The notes beneath the pieces are model-generated. The model was not told the DNA's origin and searched no databases. It saw only the letters and a list, made by a program, of their open reading frames with translations. Of a DNA stretch of 64,000 nt, positions 33,129-44,312 are shown one piece after another. The stretch is taken from positions 11,741,501-11,805,500 of the forward strand of contig NC_084808.1 of the NCBI RefSeq assembly GCF_963583255.1, read 5' to 3'. The stretch's first letter is position 1. The number at the start of each line of letters is the position of its first letter. Source of the stretch: Pyrus communis. Its lineage: Eukaryota > Streptophyta > Magnoliopsida > Rosales > Rosaceae. The translations under genes were made by a program, and so were the position numbers.

Positions 33129-33703
33129 TTGCTGTTGTATCTGAAGTTAATTTATTGACTAATTCTAATGACTGGTGGGTTGATACAGGAGCAACAAGGC
33201 ATGTGTGTGCTAATCTAAATTTATTTGTTACTTACCAATCCGTTGTTGGTGGAGAAAATCTTTACATGGGGAATGCAACTGCATCTGCCGTTGCAGGGAA
33301 GGGAAAAGTGATGCTCAAACTTACTTCTGGAAAAGAGCTTTCACTCACCAATGTACTACATGTTCCTGATATTCGCAAAAATCTGATTTCTGGTTCACTT
33401 CTGAGTAGCAAAGGTTTCAAAATAGTCTTTGAATCTGATAAGTTTGTAATCACCAAAGGTATGGTGTATGTGGGAAAGGGCTACCTGGTTAAGGGGCTCT
33501 TCAAACTGAATGTACTTTCTGCTAATGCTATTAATAATAATAACAAGCCTAGTGCTTCTTCTGCTTACTTGATTGAGTCCTCTACATTATGGCATGCAAG
33601 ATTAGGTCATGTTAATTTTCGTTCTCTTCAAAGAATGGTTAACTTAGGCCTATTGCCCAAATGTTCCCTGAACAAAGTATCTAAATGTGAGATATGCACA
33701 TAA
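33129..33703 (+). pseudogene. copia unit beta protease and GAG-pre-integrase
   Basis: Resumes right after the inserted element. The protease active site is WWVDTGATRHVCANL (D-T-G-A), followed by LTNVLHVPDIRKNLISGSLL, the typical copia protease second half. The GAG-pre-integrase zinc block follows (LWHARLGHVNFRSL ... CEIC; H-H-C-C pattern) and ends in a TAA at 33701. Before the insertion this frame joined the gag region near 29821. Confidence 0.85.
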
Positions 33704-34485
33704 TCTAAATATGCAAGACACTCATATAAATCAGTGGAAAAATCCAACGAAATACTTGGTTTAATCCATTGTGATCTTTGTGATTTCAAATCCACACCAA
33801 CTCGTGGAGGAAAGAACTACTATATTTCTTTCATTAATGATTGCAGCAAGTATGTTATGTCTATTTGATTCATAGGAAAGATGAAGCTTTAAACATGTTT
33901 AAGACATTTAAAGCCGAAGTTGAAAATCAACTAGACAAAAGAATAAAAGTCTTAAGATTGGATAGAGGTGGAAAATATGAATCTAATGACTTTGCAGAAT
34001 TTTGTTTGACACATAGAATAATACATCAAACAACAGCTCCATATACTCTTCAACAAAATGGAGTGGCTGAACGAAAAAATCGTACATTGAAGGATATGAT
34101 TAATTCCATGTTGAACAGTTCTGGTGCACCACATAATTTATGGGGTGAGGCACTTCTTGTTGCAAACACGATTTTGAACCGAATTCCACATATGAAGATT
34201 AATTAATCTCCTTATGAAATCTGGAAAGGTAGGTTACCTACATATAAAACCTTGAAAGTGTGGGGTTGTTTTGCAAAAGTCCAAGTGCCTTTTCCGAAGA
34301 GACAAAAACTTGGACCAAAAACAGTGGATTGTATATTTATTGGTCATGCTAATAATAGTTCAGCATACAGATTTTTGGTTCATAAATCCAAAATTGCAGA
34401 CATTCATGTAAATACGATACTTGAATTGCAGAAGCTGAGTTCTTTGAGGAAATTTTTCCTTATAAAGATAGGTCATATGTTTTGA
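33704..34485 (+). pseudogene. copia unit beta integrase
   Basis: Catalytic triad visible across three frames: IHCDLCDF (first Asp, near 33768), VLRLDRGGKYESN (second Asp, near 33960), and QQNGVAERKNRTLKDM (Glu, near 34070). Downstream, WGEALLVANTILNRIP then a TAA at 34204, and VWGCFAKVQVPFPKRQK, IFIGHANNSSAYRF. It also has an early stop (33701) and a frameshift near 33855. It would insert the copia cDNA; this copy cannot. Confidence 0.85.
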
Positions 34486-35530
34486 ACAAAAGAGTACATG
34501 ATGTTACTACAAGAAATGATGACGATAATCATGCTTCAACTTCTAGAGTTCAAAGCCAAGATTTGGAACCACAGAAGAGTAAAAGAGCAAAAATTGCAAA
34601 GGATTTTGGTCCTGATTTCCTCACTTTTGTAACTGAAGAAGAGCCTCAAACTTATAAGGCTGTATTAGAATCATCTGAAGCACCTTATTGGAATGAAGCT
34701 ATTCAAAGTGAAATAGAATCCATCATGCAAAGTAATACATGGGAATTGGTTAATTTGCCTCCTGGAAATAAACTAATAGGACACAAATGGATTTTCAAGA
34801 GGAAATTGAGAACAGATGGTACCATAGACAAGTATAAAGCTCGTTTAGTTGCCAAAGGGTATCGTCAAAAAGAAGGACTTGACTACTTTGACACTTATTC
34901 ACCAGTAGCTAGAATAACATCTATAAGGTTATTAATAGCTATAGCGTTTGTATACAATCTCGAGATACATCAAATGGATGTCAAGACTACACTTCTTAAT
35001 GGTGAATTAGATGAAGAAATATATATGGAACAACCTGAAGGTTTCATTGTCAAATGTCAAGAAAAGAAAGTTCACAAGTTGATTAAGTCATTATATGGAC
35101 TCAAACAAGCGCCTAAGCAATGGCATGAAAAATTCGATCATAATATGATTACGAATGGATTTGTAATCAATGAAAGTGATAAATGCATTTATGTTAAGCA
35201 AATGAAAAATGCTTGTGTTATTGTATGTCTATATGTTGATGACATGCTTATAATGGGAACAAACAAAGATATGATTAACTCCACAAAGAAAATGCTAAAT
35301 TCTAGCTTTGATATGAAAGATATGGGATTAGCTGATGTGATTCTTGGAGTTCGAATCCTAAGGAATTCAGATGAATACGTTTGAACTCAATCACATTATG
35401 TTGAAAAGGTTCTAAAATGGTTTGGATATTATGAATGTAAACCTGCAGTAACTCCTTTTGATCCAATTCAAAAGCTTACTAAAAACGAAGAAGAGAGCGT
35501 ATCTCAATTAGAGTATACCCAATTATAGGT
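34486..35530 (+). pseudogene. copia unit beta reverse transcriptase
   Basis: A nearly 300-residue open frame (34482-35384) covers the RT core: SNTWELVNLPPGNKLIGHKW, YKARLVAKGYRQKEGLDY, TYSPVARITSIRLLIAIA, HQMDVKTTLLNGELDEEIYM, SLYGLKQAPKQWHEKFD and the catalytic CLYVDDMLIMG. In the 'DVKTAFLNG' block a Thr replaces the usual Ala/Phe pair in part. A TGA at 35382 and a stop near 35526 break the tail ([20 protein letters not shown]). It is the best-preserved coding stretch of the window. Confidence 0.9.
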
Positions 35531-35533
35531 TGC

Positions 35534-36190
35534 TTGATGTACATTATGAATTGTACAAGACCTGATCTTGCTTATTCAATAAGTCGACTAAGTAAGTATT
35601 CAAGTAATCCCGGAAGAGATCATTGGAATGCTTTAATAAGGGTATTAAGATACCTAAAGCATACAATGAACTATGGCTTGCATTACACTCAATATCCCCC
35701 AGTATTAGAAGGATATAGTGATGCAAATTGGATTTCAGGGAGCACATACAGTAAATCCACAAGTGGATATGTATTTACACTTGGTGGAGCAGTTGTGTCA
35801 TGGAAATCGTCCAAGCAAACGTGTATAGCACATTCAACAATCGAATCAGAGTTTATAGTCTTAGATATAGCTGCTGATGAAGCTGAATGGCTTAAACATT
35901 TTCTGGAAGATATTCCATTATGGTCCAAGCCTGTGACTGCAATATGTATACATTGTGACAGCATGGCTGCACACGGTCGAGCCAAAAATGTTGAATATAT
36001 AATGGGAAGTCGAGACATATAAGGTGACGACATAAGACCATTAGACAGCTACTTAAGAATGGAATTATTGCCATTGATTATGTTAAATTTAAGGAGAATA
36101 TTGCTGATCCTTTGACAAAAGGCCCATCCAAGGATCAAGTGGCATTTACATCGAGGGGAATGGGTTTAAAGCCAACTCAATGCGTTATAA
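35534..36190 (+). pseudogene. copia unit beta RNase H
   Basis: Reads [66 protein letters not shown] (with the ESEF block) and [15 protein letters not shown], then a two-base insertion near 36000 shifts the frame. In the next frame it goes on to IADPLTKGPSKDQVAF and ends near 36190. The 3' untranslated region follows. Confidence 0.85.
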
Positions 36191-36691
36191 CTTGACGGAA
36201 ACCTAACCTAGCTAATTGGAGATCCCATGGTCTAGGTTCAATAGGCAAACTAGTTGAGGAAAACTCAAAGTAAGAAACACACAATCTTTACTCATTCTTA
36301 TGATGGAAAACAATGTGTTTCCTGTAAGACGTAGAGGGTGAATCGCTATTCTTAATAATGCTAATATCTTATGTTTAGGATGAATAGAACAGGCTATTCC
36401 CAATTAGCATTACCTATATGAGATTGATGTGGGGTCGCATCTTTGAGAATTGATATGGCTACAATTCTCTAAAGGTCTCATGAAATCAGGATATGTTCAG
36501 GACCAAAATGAACACAACCGTATAAATTGCAGTGTGTCAAGATATGCTATGTGTGATACTTATTGTTTTGATTTGCTACTAAGAATGATCAGTTCAAGAT
36601 ATTAAATTCACTGCTTCATTAGGTAAATCCGATAAGTAACACCTATCCCGATGCGTATCATATCTAAGTTCTCTGGAAAAACGTTACTAAT
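36191..36691 (+). other. copia unit beta 3' untranslated region, cut off
   Basis: Same text as 27663-28190 and 45740-46290, ending at 'gttactaatttc' (36691). The last part, the polypurine tract and the first ~280 bases of the next LTR are missing, replaced by the second Tat-like element. Confidence 0.7.
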
Positions 36692-36780
36692 TTCATACAG
36701 CGGCTAGAAATTTAGAAAATTCCATAAGTGAAAATTCCAATATTCAAGAAATGGGACTGCGGTGATCCACGAGGCTAAAT

Positions 36781-37468
36781 GTGATCATAAGTGAAGCGGC
36801 ACCACCGCTACGAGGCTCCACCATGGCAACCACCGCGATGGCCACCACGGCCACCACCCGCGACGAGGTCCATGGCACCACTACCAAGGCCCGAGCCGTG
36901 CCATCTAAGCAAGCCCAAGTCGTGCCATCCAAGGCCCACGACACCAAAACCACAGCTCAAGCCATGTCACTCCAAGCCCAACGCGTTACCAAGCCAAGCC
37001 TTAGCCTAGCACCCACGTGCGCCACACACTAAGTAGTCTGCTCTTGTTGCCCAGCCTATTCCCCCTGAGCAGTTTGCTCTCGTGGCACAACCTGCTCCCG
37101 TGGCCCAGCCTACTCCCGCCAAGCAGCTTGCTCTTGTTGCCCAGCCTGCTCCTGCCGAGCAGCCTATTCCAGTGGCCCAGCCTACTCCCGAGGCCCAATC
37201 TACTCCCGTGGCCTTCCAAGCAGCCCAAATTGATCCAAGATTAGTTCAACCATCTCGACTCCAAATTTTCGGACCAATGATTGAACTGGGAGAATTTTCA
37301 CCATATTCTTTTGCGGATTTGACATTTCCTAACTCAAATCTCGCGCCCGGAGTCTACCACACTTCCACTGCTCAAGGAGACGCATTTTTTCCAAGCTATT
37401 CCAACCCAAATGAAGAACAACACTTGTTTCGACAAGTCATAGAGTTGACGAGTGCCCTTGCACAGTAA
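36781..37468 (+). pseudogene. gag N-terminal proline-rich region of the second Tat-like element
   Basis: The frame 37082-37468 holds a run of imperfect 12-15 residue repeats (VAQPAPVAQPTPAKQ, VAQPAPAEQPIPVAQPTPEA), then SRLQIFGPMIELGEFSPYSF and a helical end (EEQHLFRQVIELTSALAQ). The DNA repeats (about 37030-37215) are built from 'cccagcctrctccc' phrases and appear in shifted frames upstream. 37469-38169 is a disrupted continuation of the linker to the gag core. I infer gag from position and from remembered rosaceous Tat gag proteins. Confidence 0.5.
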
Positions 37469-38169
37469 ACGACCTTAGTGAACCAGCTCTTGCAGCGCAC
37501 CGAGATGTAAAGTGCCCCAAATGAGGTGTCTCAAAGTAGGACAAGGGTAGACAAAGAACCCCTCCAGCAGCGTCTCGGCACGCAGCCACTTGAGCTAAGA
37601 ACCGAGCGTTTGGGCAGTGTACACTCCTGATTGGGCGCCCGAGATAGCATATACTCCCGTCTTAGTGCGCGGAGGAGCGTGCACTCTCGGCTAGGCCCAC
37701 GGACGTGCATACATTCACGGTTGGGGTCACACTCCGATAGTCAACATGAGCAACCTTCAAAGCAAAGTGTTCATTCACGGCTAAGCCTGTAATGAGCATC
37801 CTCCACCTAACATCGGAGTAGGTAGCATGACGGATGAAGAGAAGCAATCATTCAATTCGGCTCAAGTTCAACTAGCAGCCTACGAAGAACTCACTCGCCT
37901 ACTAGGAACGCACCACATACACCGCATCCGTGGCATAGACGAGCCAAACACATAGAAGAGTAGCCTAGAACAGCAAGTCACGACTAGGGGCAGCCAAGAG
38001 CTCTGCTACCCTAACAAAGGCAAATTCAGGAAAAAGTAAAGATACTCTTCACCAAGCGATTGTGTGATTTCCAACGCAATGAGGCCCCTAATAAGGTACT
38101 ACGATAGAACATAAACAACACAAGCAGGTCACCCTTCACGGACGAGATAAAGCAGACAGAGCCTCCACG

Positions 38170-38640
38170 CGAGTTCAGCATGCCATATTTCACATCTTTC
38201 AAAGGGGATGAATACCCAGAGAAACACTTAAAGCATTATCGAAGTGCAATGATCCTCTATCAAAACAATGACGATCTCATATGTAATATATTCGCCACCA
38301 CTCTACAAGGCGAGGCATAAGATTGGTTCTACACCCTGCCGCCACAATCTATCCGAAGTTTTGATAAACTTTCTTTGGTTTTTACCAATGAATATTCATC
38401 CTATTGCTCGATCAAAAAGAAGTCCGACCATTTTTTCAACGTCAAGAATAACCCAAAAGAGTCGCTTCGTGACTATGTGAAAAGGTTCAAAGCAGATGAG
38501 GCAGGAATAGTCGAATGCAACGACTTGATAGCTAAAGCAGCCTTCCAAAAAGGACTTCCAGCAGACCACCCCCTATTCGAAAAATTGATCATGAAATAAG
38601 ATCTAACTCTAGCAGACTATTTCGCTCTGGCAGAGAAGAA
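38170..38640 (+). pseudogene. gag core of the second Tat-like element
   Basis: Retrotransposon gag domain: MPYFTSFKGDEYPEKHLKHY, then TTLQGEA-stop-DWFYTLPPQSI (a TAA at 38319 in place of a sense codon before the W), LVFTNEYSSYCSIKKKSD, ESLRDYVKRFKADEAGI, KAAFQKGLPADHPLFEKLI, another TAA at 38597, and LTLADYFALAEKNALWDKA. Clear family match in spite of the stops. Confidence 0.8.
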
Positions 38641-38789
38641 TGCACTTTGGGACAAGGCACACCAATGCACATTCAAGGACTTGAAGAAGTACCCGACATC
38701 ACCTCCCTACTATCCAAACTGGAAGCAGATGATGACTAATTCACATGTTTCACGGTATATGAAGTAGCAATAAGCTCTACCATCATATG

Positions 38790-40190
38790 AGAAGAGTTGG
38801 GGGCCTAATGTATTCCACAGTTCAAAAGTTCTCATCGATGCTGTCAGAAATTCAAAAGCTAACTTTAGCGATAGTTGTTGCAACCCGAAAGCTTAAATTT
38901 TACCTTCAAACGACGCAGTCATCCTCATGACGCATTATTCTGCCCAATCCAAATGCACAACGATAAAGGCATAGACCTTGGCAGATGCAAAGTTTTCTGA
39001 CGAATGTAACAACTCGGCCCAAAAGACACACCAAGGCAGACGAACATTGGAAGGGCACACTTGGAAGCAAGTTTTGTCCTTGTCGCCCCAAAAGATTCTA
39101 CATAAGAGCAACATGTACCGGTAGTTGAGCACTAACTCCTGCTGCGCGCCATATGGCCCTAGCCGGCCCTTGCTCCATAATTTAGCTATAAAATGGTCCA
39201 ATACCAGCAGTTGAGCATCTCCTGCTATGTGTAACATGGCCCCAGCTCCACGACTCCCTACCATGCACCAAGATGCTAAGAAGTTAGTACAAAAGTGCGA
39301 CCGCTGCTAGCGCTACAAGCCGATACCAACACTGCCTGCTAACAAGCTACACCTATATATGAGTCATTGGCCATTCATGAGTGGATAATCGACCTGGTAT
39401 GACTTATGCCGCCTACTACTAGGGGTAGAGGCATGATGATCGTGGCAACCGACTACTTCACCAAATGGGTAGAAGCAGAGCCCAAGACGACCACGACTCA
39501 AACGGACATAGAGTACTTCATATTGAGGAACATCATTTGCCGATTTAACATCCCATAGTCCGATTTAACATCATTTGCCGATTTAACATCCCATAGTCCC
39601 GCAATTCGTAGGCAAAGGTATGGCGAAGTTCTTCCAAAAGTATGGCATTAAGCAGCACATGTCCACGCCGAGATATCCTCAAGGCAATAGGTGGGCTGAA
39701 GCATCCAACAAGATGATCCTCGACTGCCTCAAGAAATCCCTCACCAACAAGAAGGGAAAATGGCCAGACGAACTCCCCGGATGTCTATGGGTATATTGCA
39801 CCACCAAAAGACTAGCAACCGGTAAGACTCATTTCTTTTTGGCATTTGGCTCAGAAGCAATCATTCATCCCAAAGTCATCAAGTCAAGTATCACCGCTCT
39901 ACTACCAAGTATTAAGCAGAACAGTAAGGAGATGGCCACAAGCTTAGATCTGGCAGAGGAGAAGCGCGAGCAGACCATCACTCGCATTATAACCTACCAG
40001 TAGCAGCTCCTCTCCAGCTACAACGAAAGGGCCAAGATCTGGCAGTTCTAGCCTGAAGATCTAGTCCTAAGAAAAGCCTTCATCATTGCCCACAAAGAAG
40101 GCTCCAAAAAGATGGATCACATCTGGGAAAGTCTGTACAAGATCAGCAGAGTAAGTGGCAAGAGTAATTACACCTTCGCTACCATGAAAT
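38790..40190 (+). pseudogene. RT/RNase H tail and integrase of the second Tat-like element
   Basis: About 38840-38930 reads SEIQKLTLAIVVATRKLKFYL, the start of the RNase H region. About 39270-39350 reads KLVQKCDRC-stop-RYKPIPTLPANK, part of the integrase zinc block. The integrase core reads MMIVATDYFTKWVEAEPKT (first Asp, near 39445), PQFVGKGMAKFFQKYGIK, and WAEASNKMILDCLKKSL (Glu near 39692), continuing to 40003 and, after a stop, to SGKSNYTFATMK near 40190. The second catalytic Asp is lost: its place (39531-39599) holds a direct duplication. Confidence 0.75.
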
Positions 40191-41379
40191 GACAAAAAGA
40201 TTAAAAAGCAGTAGAGCGACTACAATCTGAGGAAGTACCATGTGTGACCTCCCACTACATTAAAGCCCGAATACTCAAGTAGCTCGACAGGGACCACCTT
40301 ACAAGTTGAGGATTATCCAATTGTTATGCAGTTCTTACCTTACAACTAAGTTTTTGTTTGTTTCACTCTTTTTTCAATGAGGAATTCAGAAGTAATCACA
40401 ACTTGGCTCGGCTGCATGCTTACAACAACTGATCACTCATGCACTTCAAAAGAAGACCGCGCCCTTCTTTAAGACTCATTGCAGGAATTGCATCCCCTGA
40501 GGAACCAACCATGCTCTTTAGTGTGAGAGGGTAAACCAATTCCCCAACACCCACATGGGTTAGCTCTCCAAGACGGGAGGATAAACTCTACAATCCGAAT
40601 ATCCAGATGTGGATGAGCCTGGCTGCCCTAGTATAACTAGATGCACGATGGCTTGTGCTGGGATTCCTAAAAGTAGCCACAATGGCCTTTTTCAAGGCCT
40701 AGCTAACTGAAGGATTTTGGGTCTCTTGGCCTAATTCGTGGGGAACCGGGCCCTAGAAACCGAGGGGGCACATTACGCATTACATCCGATGGATGGCTGC
40801 CCTGGAACCCTAAAGCTGCTACCGAGTGCACTAAGGCAAGCCAAAAGACTGCCTACGGCTTGCCCTTTAAGCAGTAAAGCCACATTAGACTTATACAACC
40901 GCACATTCTTGTGAAAGTTTAAACAAGCTAGCGTGCATATATGAAGCTTTATCCACTACCGACATGCTACGTAGTCGATAAGTTTTATCTCTGCCAAGCG
41001 CAGAACAGCTTACACCAAGTCCTAAAGTGTTGTGATACTTGCTATGCAACCTACGGAATTGGAGAAAGCCAAAGTTAACAGCCTAGTGGTTACGCGAACT
41101 TGTCTGCTTTTGTAAGTAAGGCATCCAACTGCTAACCTTATGGCTAACAACTTTGCAAAGTTCTACACCAACACCCACGAATGCATAGGCTACGTGGGCC
41201 TGTCTGCTTATAGAAAAGTAGCACGCCTGCCACTGGTCTATAAAGTTTAAAGGTTAGCGCATGAACAAAATAAACGAAGATGAAGAAAAGCGAAGGAAAC
41301 ATGTTTATAAACAACTAGCAAAGGCGAGTTCAAGAAAAGCAAGAGCTACAAGGAAAAACAAAGGCTACCTAAAAGACTA
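40191..41379 (+). other. region between pol and the antisense gene, no gene seen
   Basis: Non-coding; carries '...ccaattccccaacacccacatgg...' type text. A small frame at 41261-41491 is antisense to the end of the coiled-coil gene and is not supported as a gene. Confidence 0.4.
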
Positions 41380-42470
41380 CACTTCAGCAGCTTGGACATC
41401 CCACAACTACTCAGTCGCCACACCTTCAGCAATTGTGACACTCTTAGCAGTGGCATCATCCAGCGTTTCACCCCCAGCCGCCCTAGCCTAGGCACCAACT
41501 TCTTGAATTACTTCACCAATGGAAGGCTTAAAAGTAAAAGTAAGCAAGTCTTCCGGAGAAATAGAGAAAGTCTCGAAACCTCGAGCCCATCCTTCTCACC
41601 CTTCAGCTGCTCATTCTCCTTGAGCAGATCAACACAGACGCGCTGCAGCTCATCCACTTCATTCTTCAGACTTTCGTTGATATTCAGTATACCTTGAAGT
41701 TCCAACACTTGCGGTTCAAGCCTATCGACGATTCTCTTGAAGTGGATCACTTGATTATAAGCAGAAATCAACTCTTCATCCTTTGCATAAGTAGCGAAAC
41801 GAGATTAGAATCTAACCTCTTGATCTCCTCGACTGAGGAATAAGCTTCACCTACCATAGTCTTCACCACCTCCTTGGCAGCCTTGCTATATATGCATCAT
41901 AGCAAGCAGAATAGTCATTCTATATTAGGTCGTATGTTTCACAAAAGAAACTTGGGCAAGCAAACCTTTCTAACACCATCAACAAACTTGGCATAAACAT
42001 CCATGTCTTCAAGCATAACTAGTTTCAAGAGTACACAGATCTCAACAGCCTTCCCAGAAGCAGGCTAAGAGGATTTCTCACAATTGCCCACTCGAGCAAC
42101 CTCCTCCTTCCCAGCAGGTGAATCAGTCTCAGAAGTAGAGGGAGTGTGCCTTACTGCCACTTTAGCAGCAGAGTCCACCTTATCGCTCTTCATAATAGCA
42201 AGCCTTTCCGAAGGAGAACCAAACTTAGCTCCTAACGGACGTCTTGGCATAGACTTTGGCACTATGGGCATGACGAGACCTCTACATTGAGCAATACTAT
42301 CAACAATTGATAGCCATTCTCGATATAGTAGGCGCCACAGGCTCAGATCTAGCAGCCTCATTTTTCTTTCCATTGGAATAAGTCATGTCAATCACAAGCC
42401 TCTCGATAGCAGATGGACTTTCATGAGTAGCAGAGGAAGTTTTCAATTTTTTCTTAACCAGTATCTATTA
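41380..42470 (-). pseudogene. antisense coiled-coil gene of the second Tat-like element
   Basis: Read on the minus strand, opposite to gag/pol. The upstream piece (42373-42065) reads KSMPRRPLGAKFGSPSERLA ... SAAKVAVRHTPSTSETDSPA. A disordered stretch with frameshifts follows (KFVDGVRKVCLP near 41985; KAAKEVVKTMVGEAYSSVEE near 41870). The last piece (41771-41508) is a strong coiled coil (VDRLEPQVLELQGILN, NEVDELQRVCVDLLKENEQL). Its place, between pol and 3' LTR on the opposite strand, equals that of the PMD/coiled-coil gene at 2989-6268. No PMD was found here. Function unknown. Confidence 0.6.
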
Positions 42471-43374
42471 AGCAGACGGGGAAGATCTCTTCTTTCTACC
42501 TTCATTCACAGTAGGCTCCACGACAGCGATCAAACCAACCAAAGTATCCGCCTTGATCCTCTTTACCTTCTCTCTCGGGAGCAACCCACATTTCTCCTGG
42601 CGAAGAGAACTAAGCAACCAATGTTATTCACGGTACTCAGCAAGGGAACTCAACCCATACTGGTTTTTTCGTCATTTTTTCTCCCAGACTAACAGGCAGA
42701 AGGCCTACATGCCCAGCATTCCAGTAGACCATGAGGCCCTCGACCTCCTCATCTCTCTCAATCACCGGTCTGGCCCCTGTTAAGTCCAAGAGCCCAAAGG
42801 ACATAAGCCATGCGGCTCGCCTAGCACTGTGCCCCAGCACCTCAATCCACAACCCCAACCATGCAAGCTGCCCTTGGCTCGAGCCAAGCCGAGCAGCCAC
42901 TGCTCCCTGCCACAACACCTCCTCAGCTTATGCCAAGCCGACTTCTGGCCCTTGACAGCCAATGTGTCGCACCACCCCGATGATTGCCCTGTGACAACAC
43001 TATCCAAGGAGAAGATAAGGAAAATTAATTTCTTTCTTACCTCGGTGCGGCGCAAAGAAGAAGCAACAAAAGACGATCCTTTGCACGGGCAAGATGTAGA
43101 AGATTGCTAGAGGAAGAGGAACAAATATCATCTAAGCTCTCTCTCTCTCTTATAGGGTAGAATAAATCGCTTTCCAAAGTTGATTTAATAACCCATTGAA
43201 GGTGGACTTAAGTAGGCTTTGAGAGAAATTTATTTCCCTTTCCTAGATGGATCTAATTTCCTAATAAAGAGAGAATCAACATCAAAATAGGAAACAATCC
43301 TACATTTCCTAAAGCAAGAAGATCTCTACACCTGATGCCCTTTCCTACAAGCAGCCCAACAGGTGTGGGGCATT
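42471..43374. other. region between the antisense gene and the 3' LTR
   Basis: Long frames on both strands (42553-42783, 42829-43110 plus; 42918-42637 minus) overlap one another and have no domain I know; the minus-strand text could be the start of the antisense gene. A CT microsatellite lies at 43139-43153. The polypurine tract at 43361-43374 closes the region. Confidence 0.4.
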
Positions 43375-43847
43375 TGTGGAGCCAAAAATAATCAAAAGGC
43401 GACACGTAGATTTTTGGGCTAAAAGGACAAAATTACCCTTGAGGAGCACCGGAATTCCTACGCGCGAGCAGTGGACAAACATTCTACAATCAAGTCAAAA
43501 GTGCCTAAAATAGGTAACAAATTCAAAGTTATTTCATCCATCCTCATCCTATATTTTCCACAAGGTAATTATTTCATAACCTCCAAAATATTCATTCCAA
43601 AAATGTGTTAATTGGCTAATTAATGGATTAATTACCTAATTAATCCATTAATTGCCAAAGAACTCACACATTAAACCACAAAATGCACACAAAAAGCATC
43701 CCAAAGGCCGACCACCTTTTCTCCAAAGGGGATTGGCCATGCCCTATAAATACTACCCATTTTTCTTTAAAAACCTAAGTCCACACTCTTGCAAAACTCC
43801 AAAAACTCTCTAAACATTTTTATCTCTAAATTCTAACTTTGCTCACA
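43375..43847 (+). repeat. 3' LTR of the second Tat-like element (about 473 bp)
   Basis: Starts TGTGGAGCCAAAAATAATC after the polypurine tract; TATA box ctataaata at 43744-43752; a plausible end ...GCTCACA at 43847, where copia LTR text resumes four bases later. The start resembles TGTGGGAGCCAAAAATGATT of the 3.3-kb element, which supports a Tat-type parent for that element. Confidence 0.65.
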
Positions 43848-43851
43848 AGAT

Positions 43852-44262
43852 CAGTTACAACCGTTTTTTAAGATAAACATGAACGACTTTAACTGCTTCA
43901 TTACGCCATTATAAATATGGCCGTAAGATCAAAAACCAAACAACAATTTCATCGCTTCATTTTCCATACTTCACAGAGAAACACCACAACCAATTCGCCA
44001 AGAATCCAAGTTCGAGTGCAAGAACTTGGATTAGATAGTTGTATCCTGCAAGATAGATGTCTGTTGAACTACTGCTTTGGTGTAGGGGCGAATTTCTGTC
44101 TTAGGAGATTGTTACTGCAAGCCTCTATCTTCCTAACCAAGTCAGTGTTTTGTGATTTATTATTCAATTTTATTAATTGTTTATATTGTGAGATACATTG
44201 TATCTTTGTGAAATTTCTATTCGAAATAAACTATGCAATTGTTATATATTATATACTTGACA
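43852..44262 (+). repeat. copia LTR 2, left ~280 bp missing
   Basis: Matches LTR 1 from its position 281 (cagttacaacc) to the end (CTTGACA), including the TATA box (ttataaatatgg, near 43909). It would be the 3' LTR of unit beta and the 5' LTR of unit gamma. Confidence 0.78.
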
Positions 44263-44312
44263 TTTGATTGGTTTTAACAATCCAAGACAGAAATTTCTAT
44301 TCCTATGAAACC

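Larger units (their letters stand above)
36692..43847 (+). mobile_element. second Tat-like Ty3/gypsy element, internally deleted, lacking its 5' LTR
   Basis: Order on the plus strand: proline-rich gag N-terminus (36781-37468), gag core (about 38170-38640), decayed RT tail/RNase H and integrase (about 38790-40190), antisense coiled-coil gene (minus strand, about 42470-41380), polypurine tract (aggtgtggggcatt, 43361-43374) and 3' LTR (43375 onward). Protease and most of RT are missing. It sits inside copia LTR 2. The left junction also lacks copia sequence, which one deletion across the left side would explain. Confidence 0.75.

Noticed and set aside
37017..37244. CRISPR-like spaced repeats
   Set aside because: The repeats are proline-rich coding units of uneven length in a plant retrotransposon, with no constant spacers.
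42553..43110. Plus- and minus-strand frames of 70-93 residues near the 3' LTR of the second Tat-like element
   Set aside because: They overlap on both strands and show no domain; a minus-strand reading could be the start of the antisense gene but this cannot be shown.
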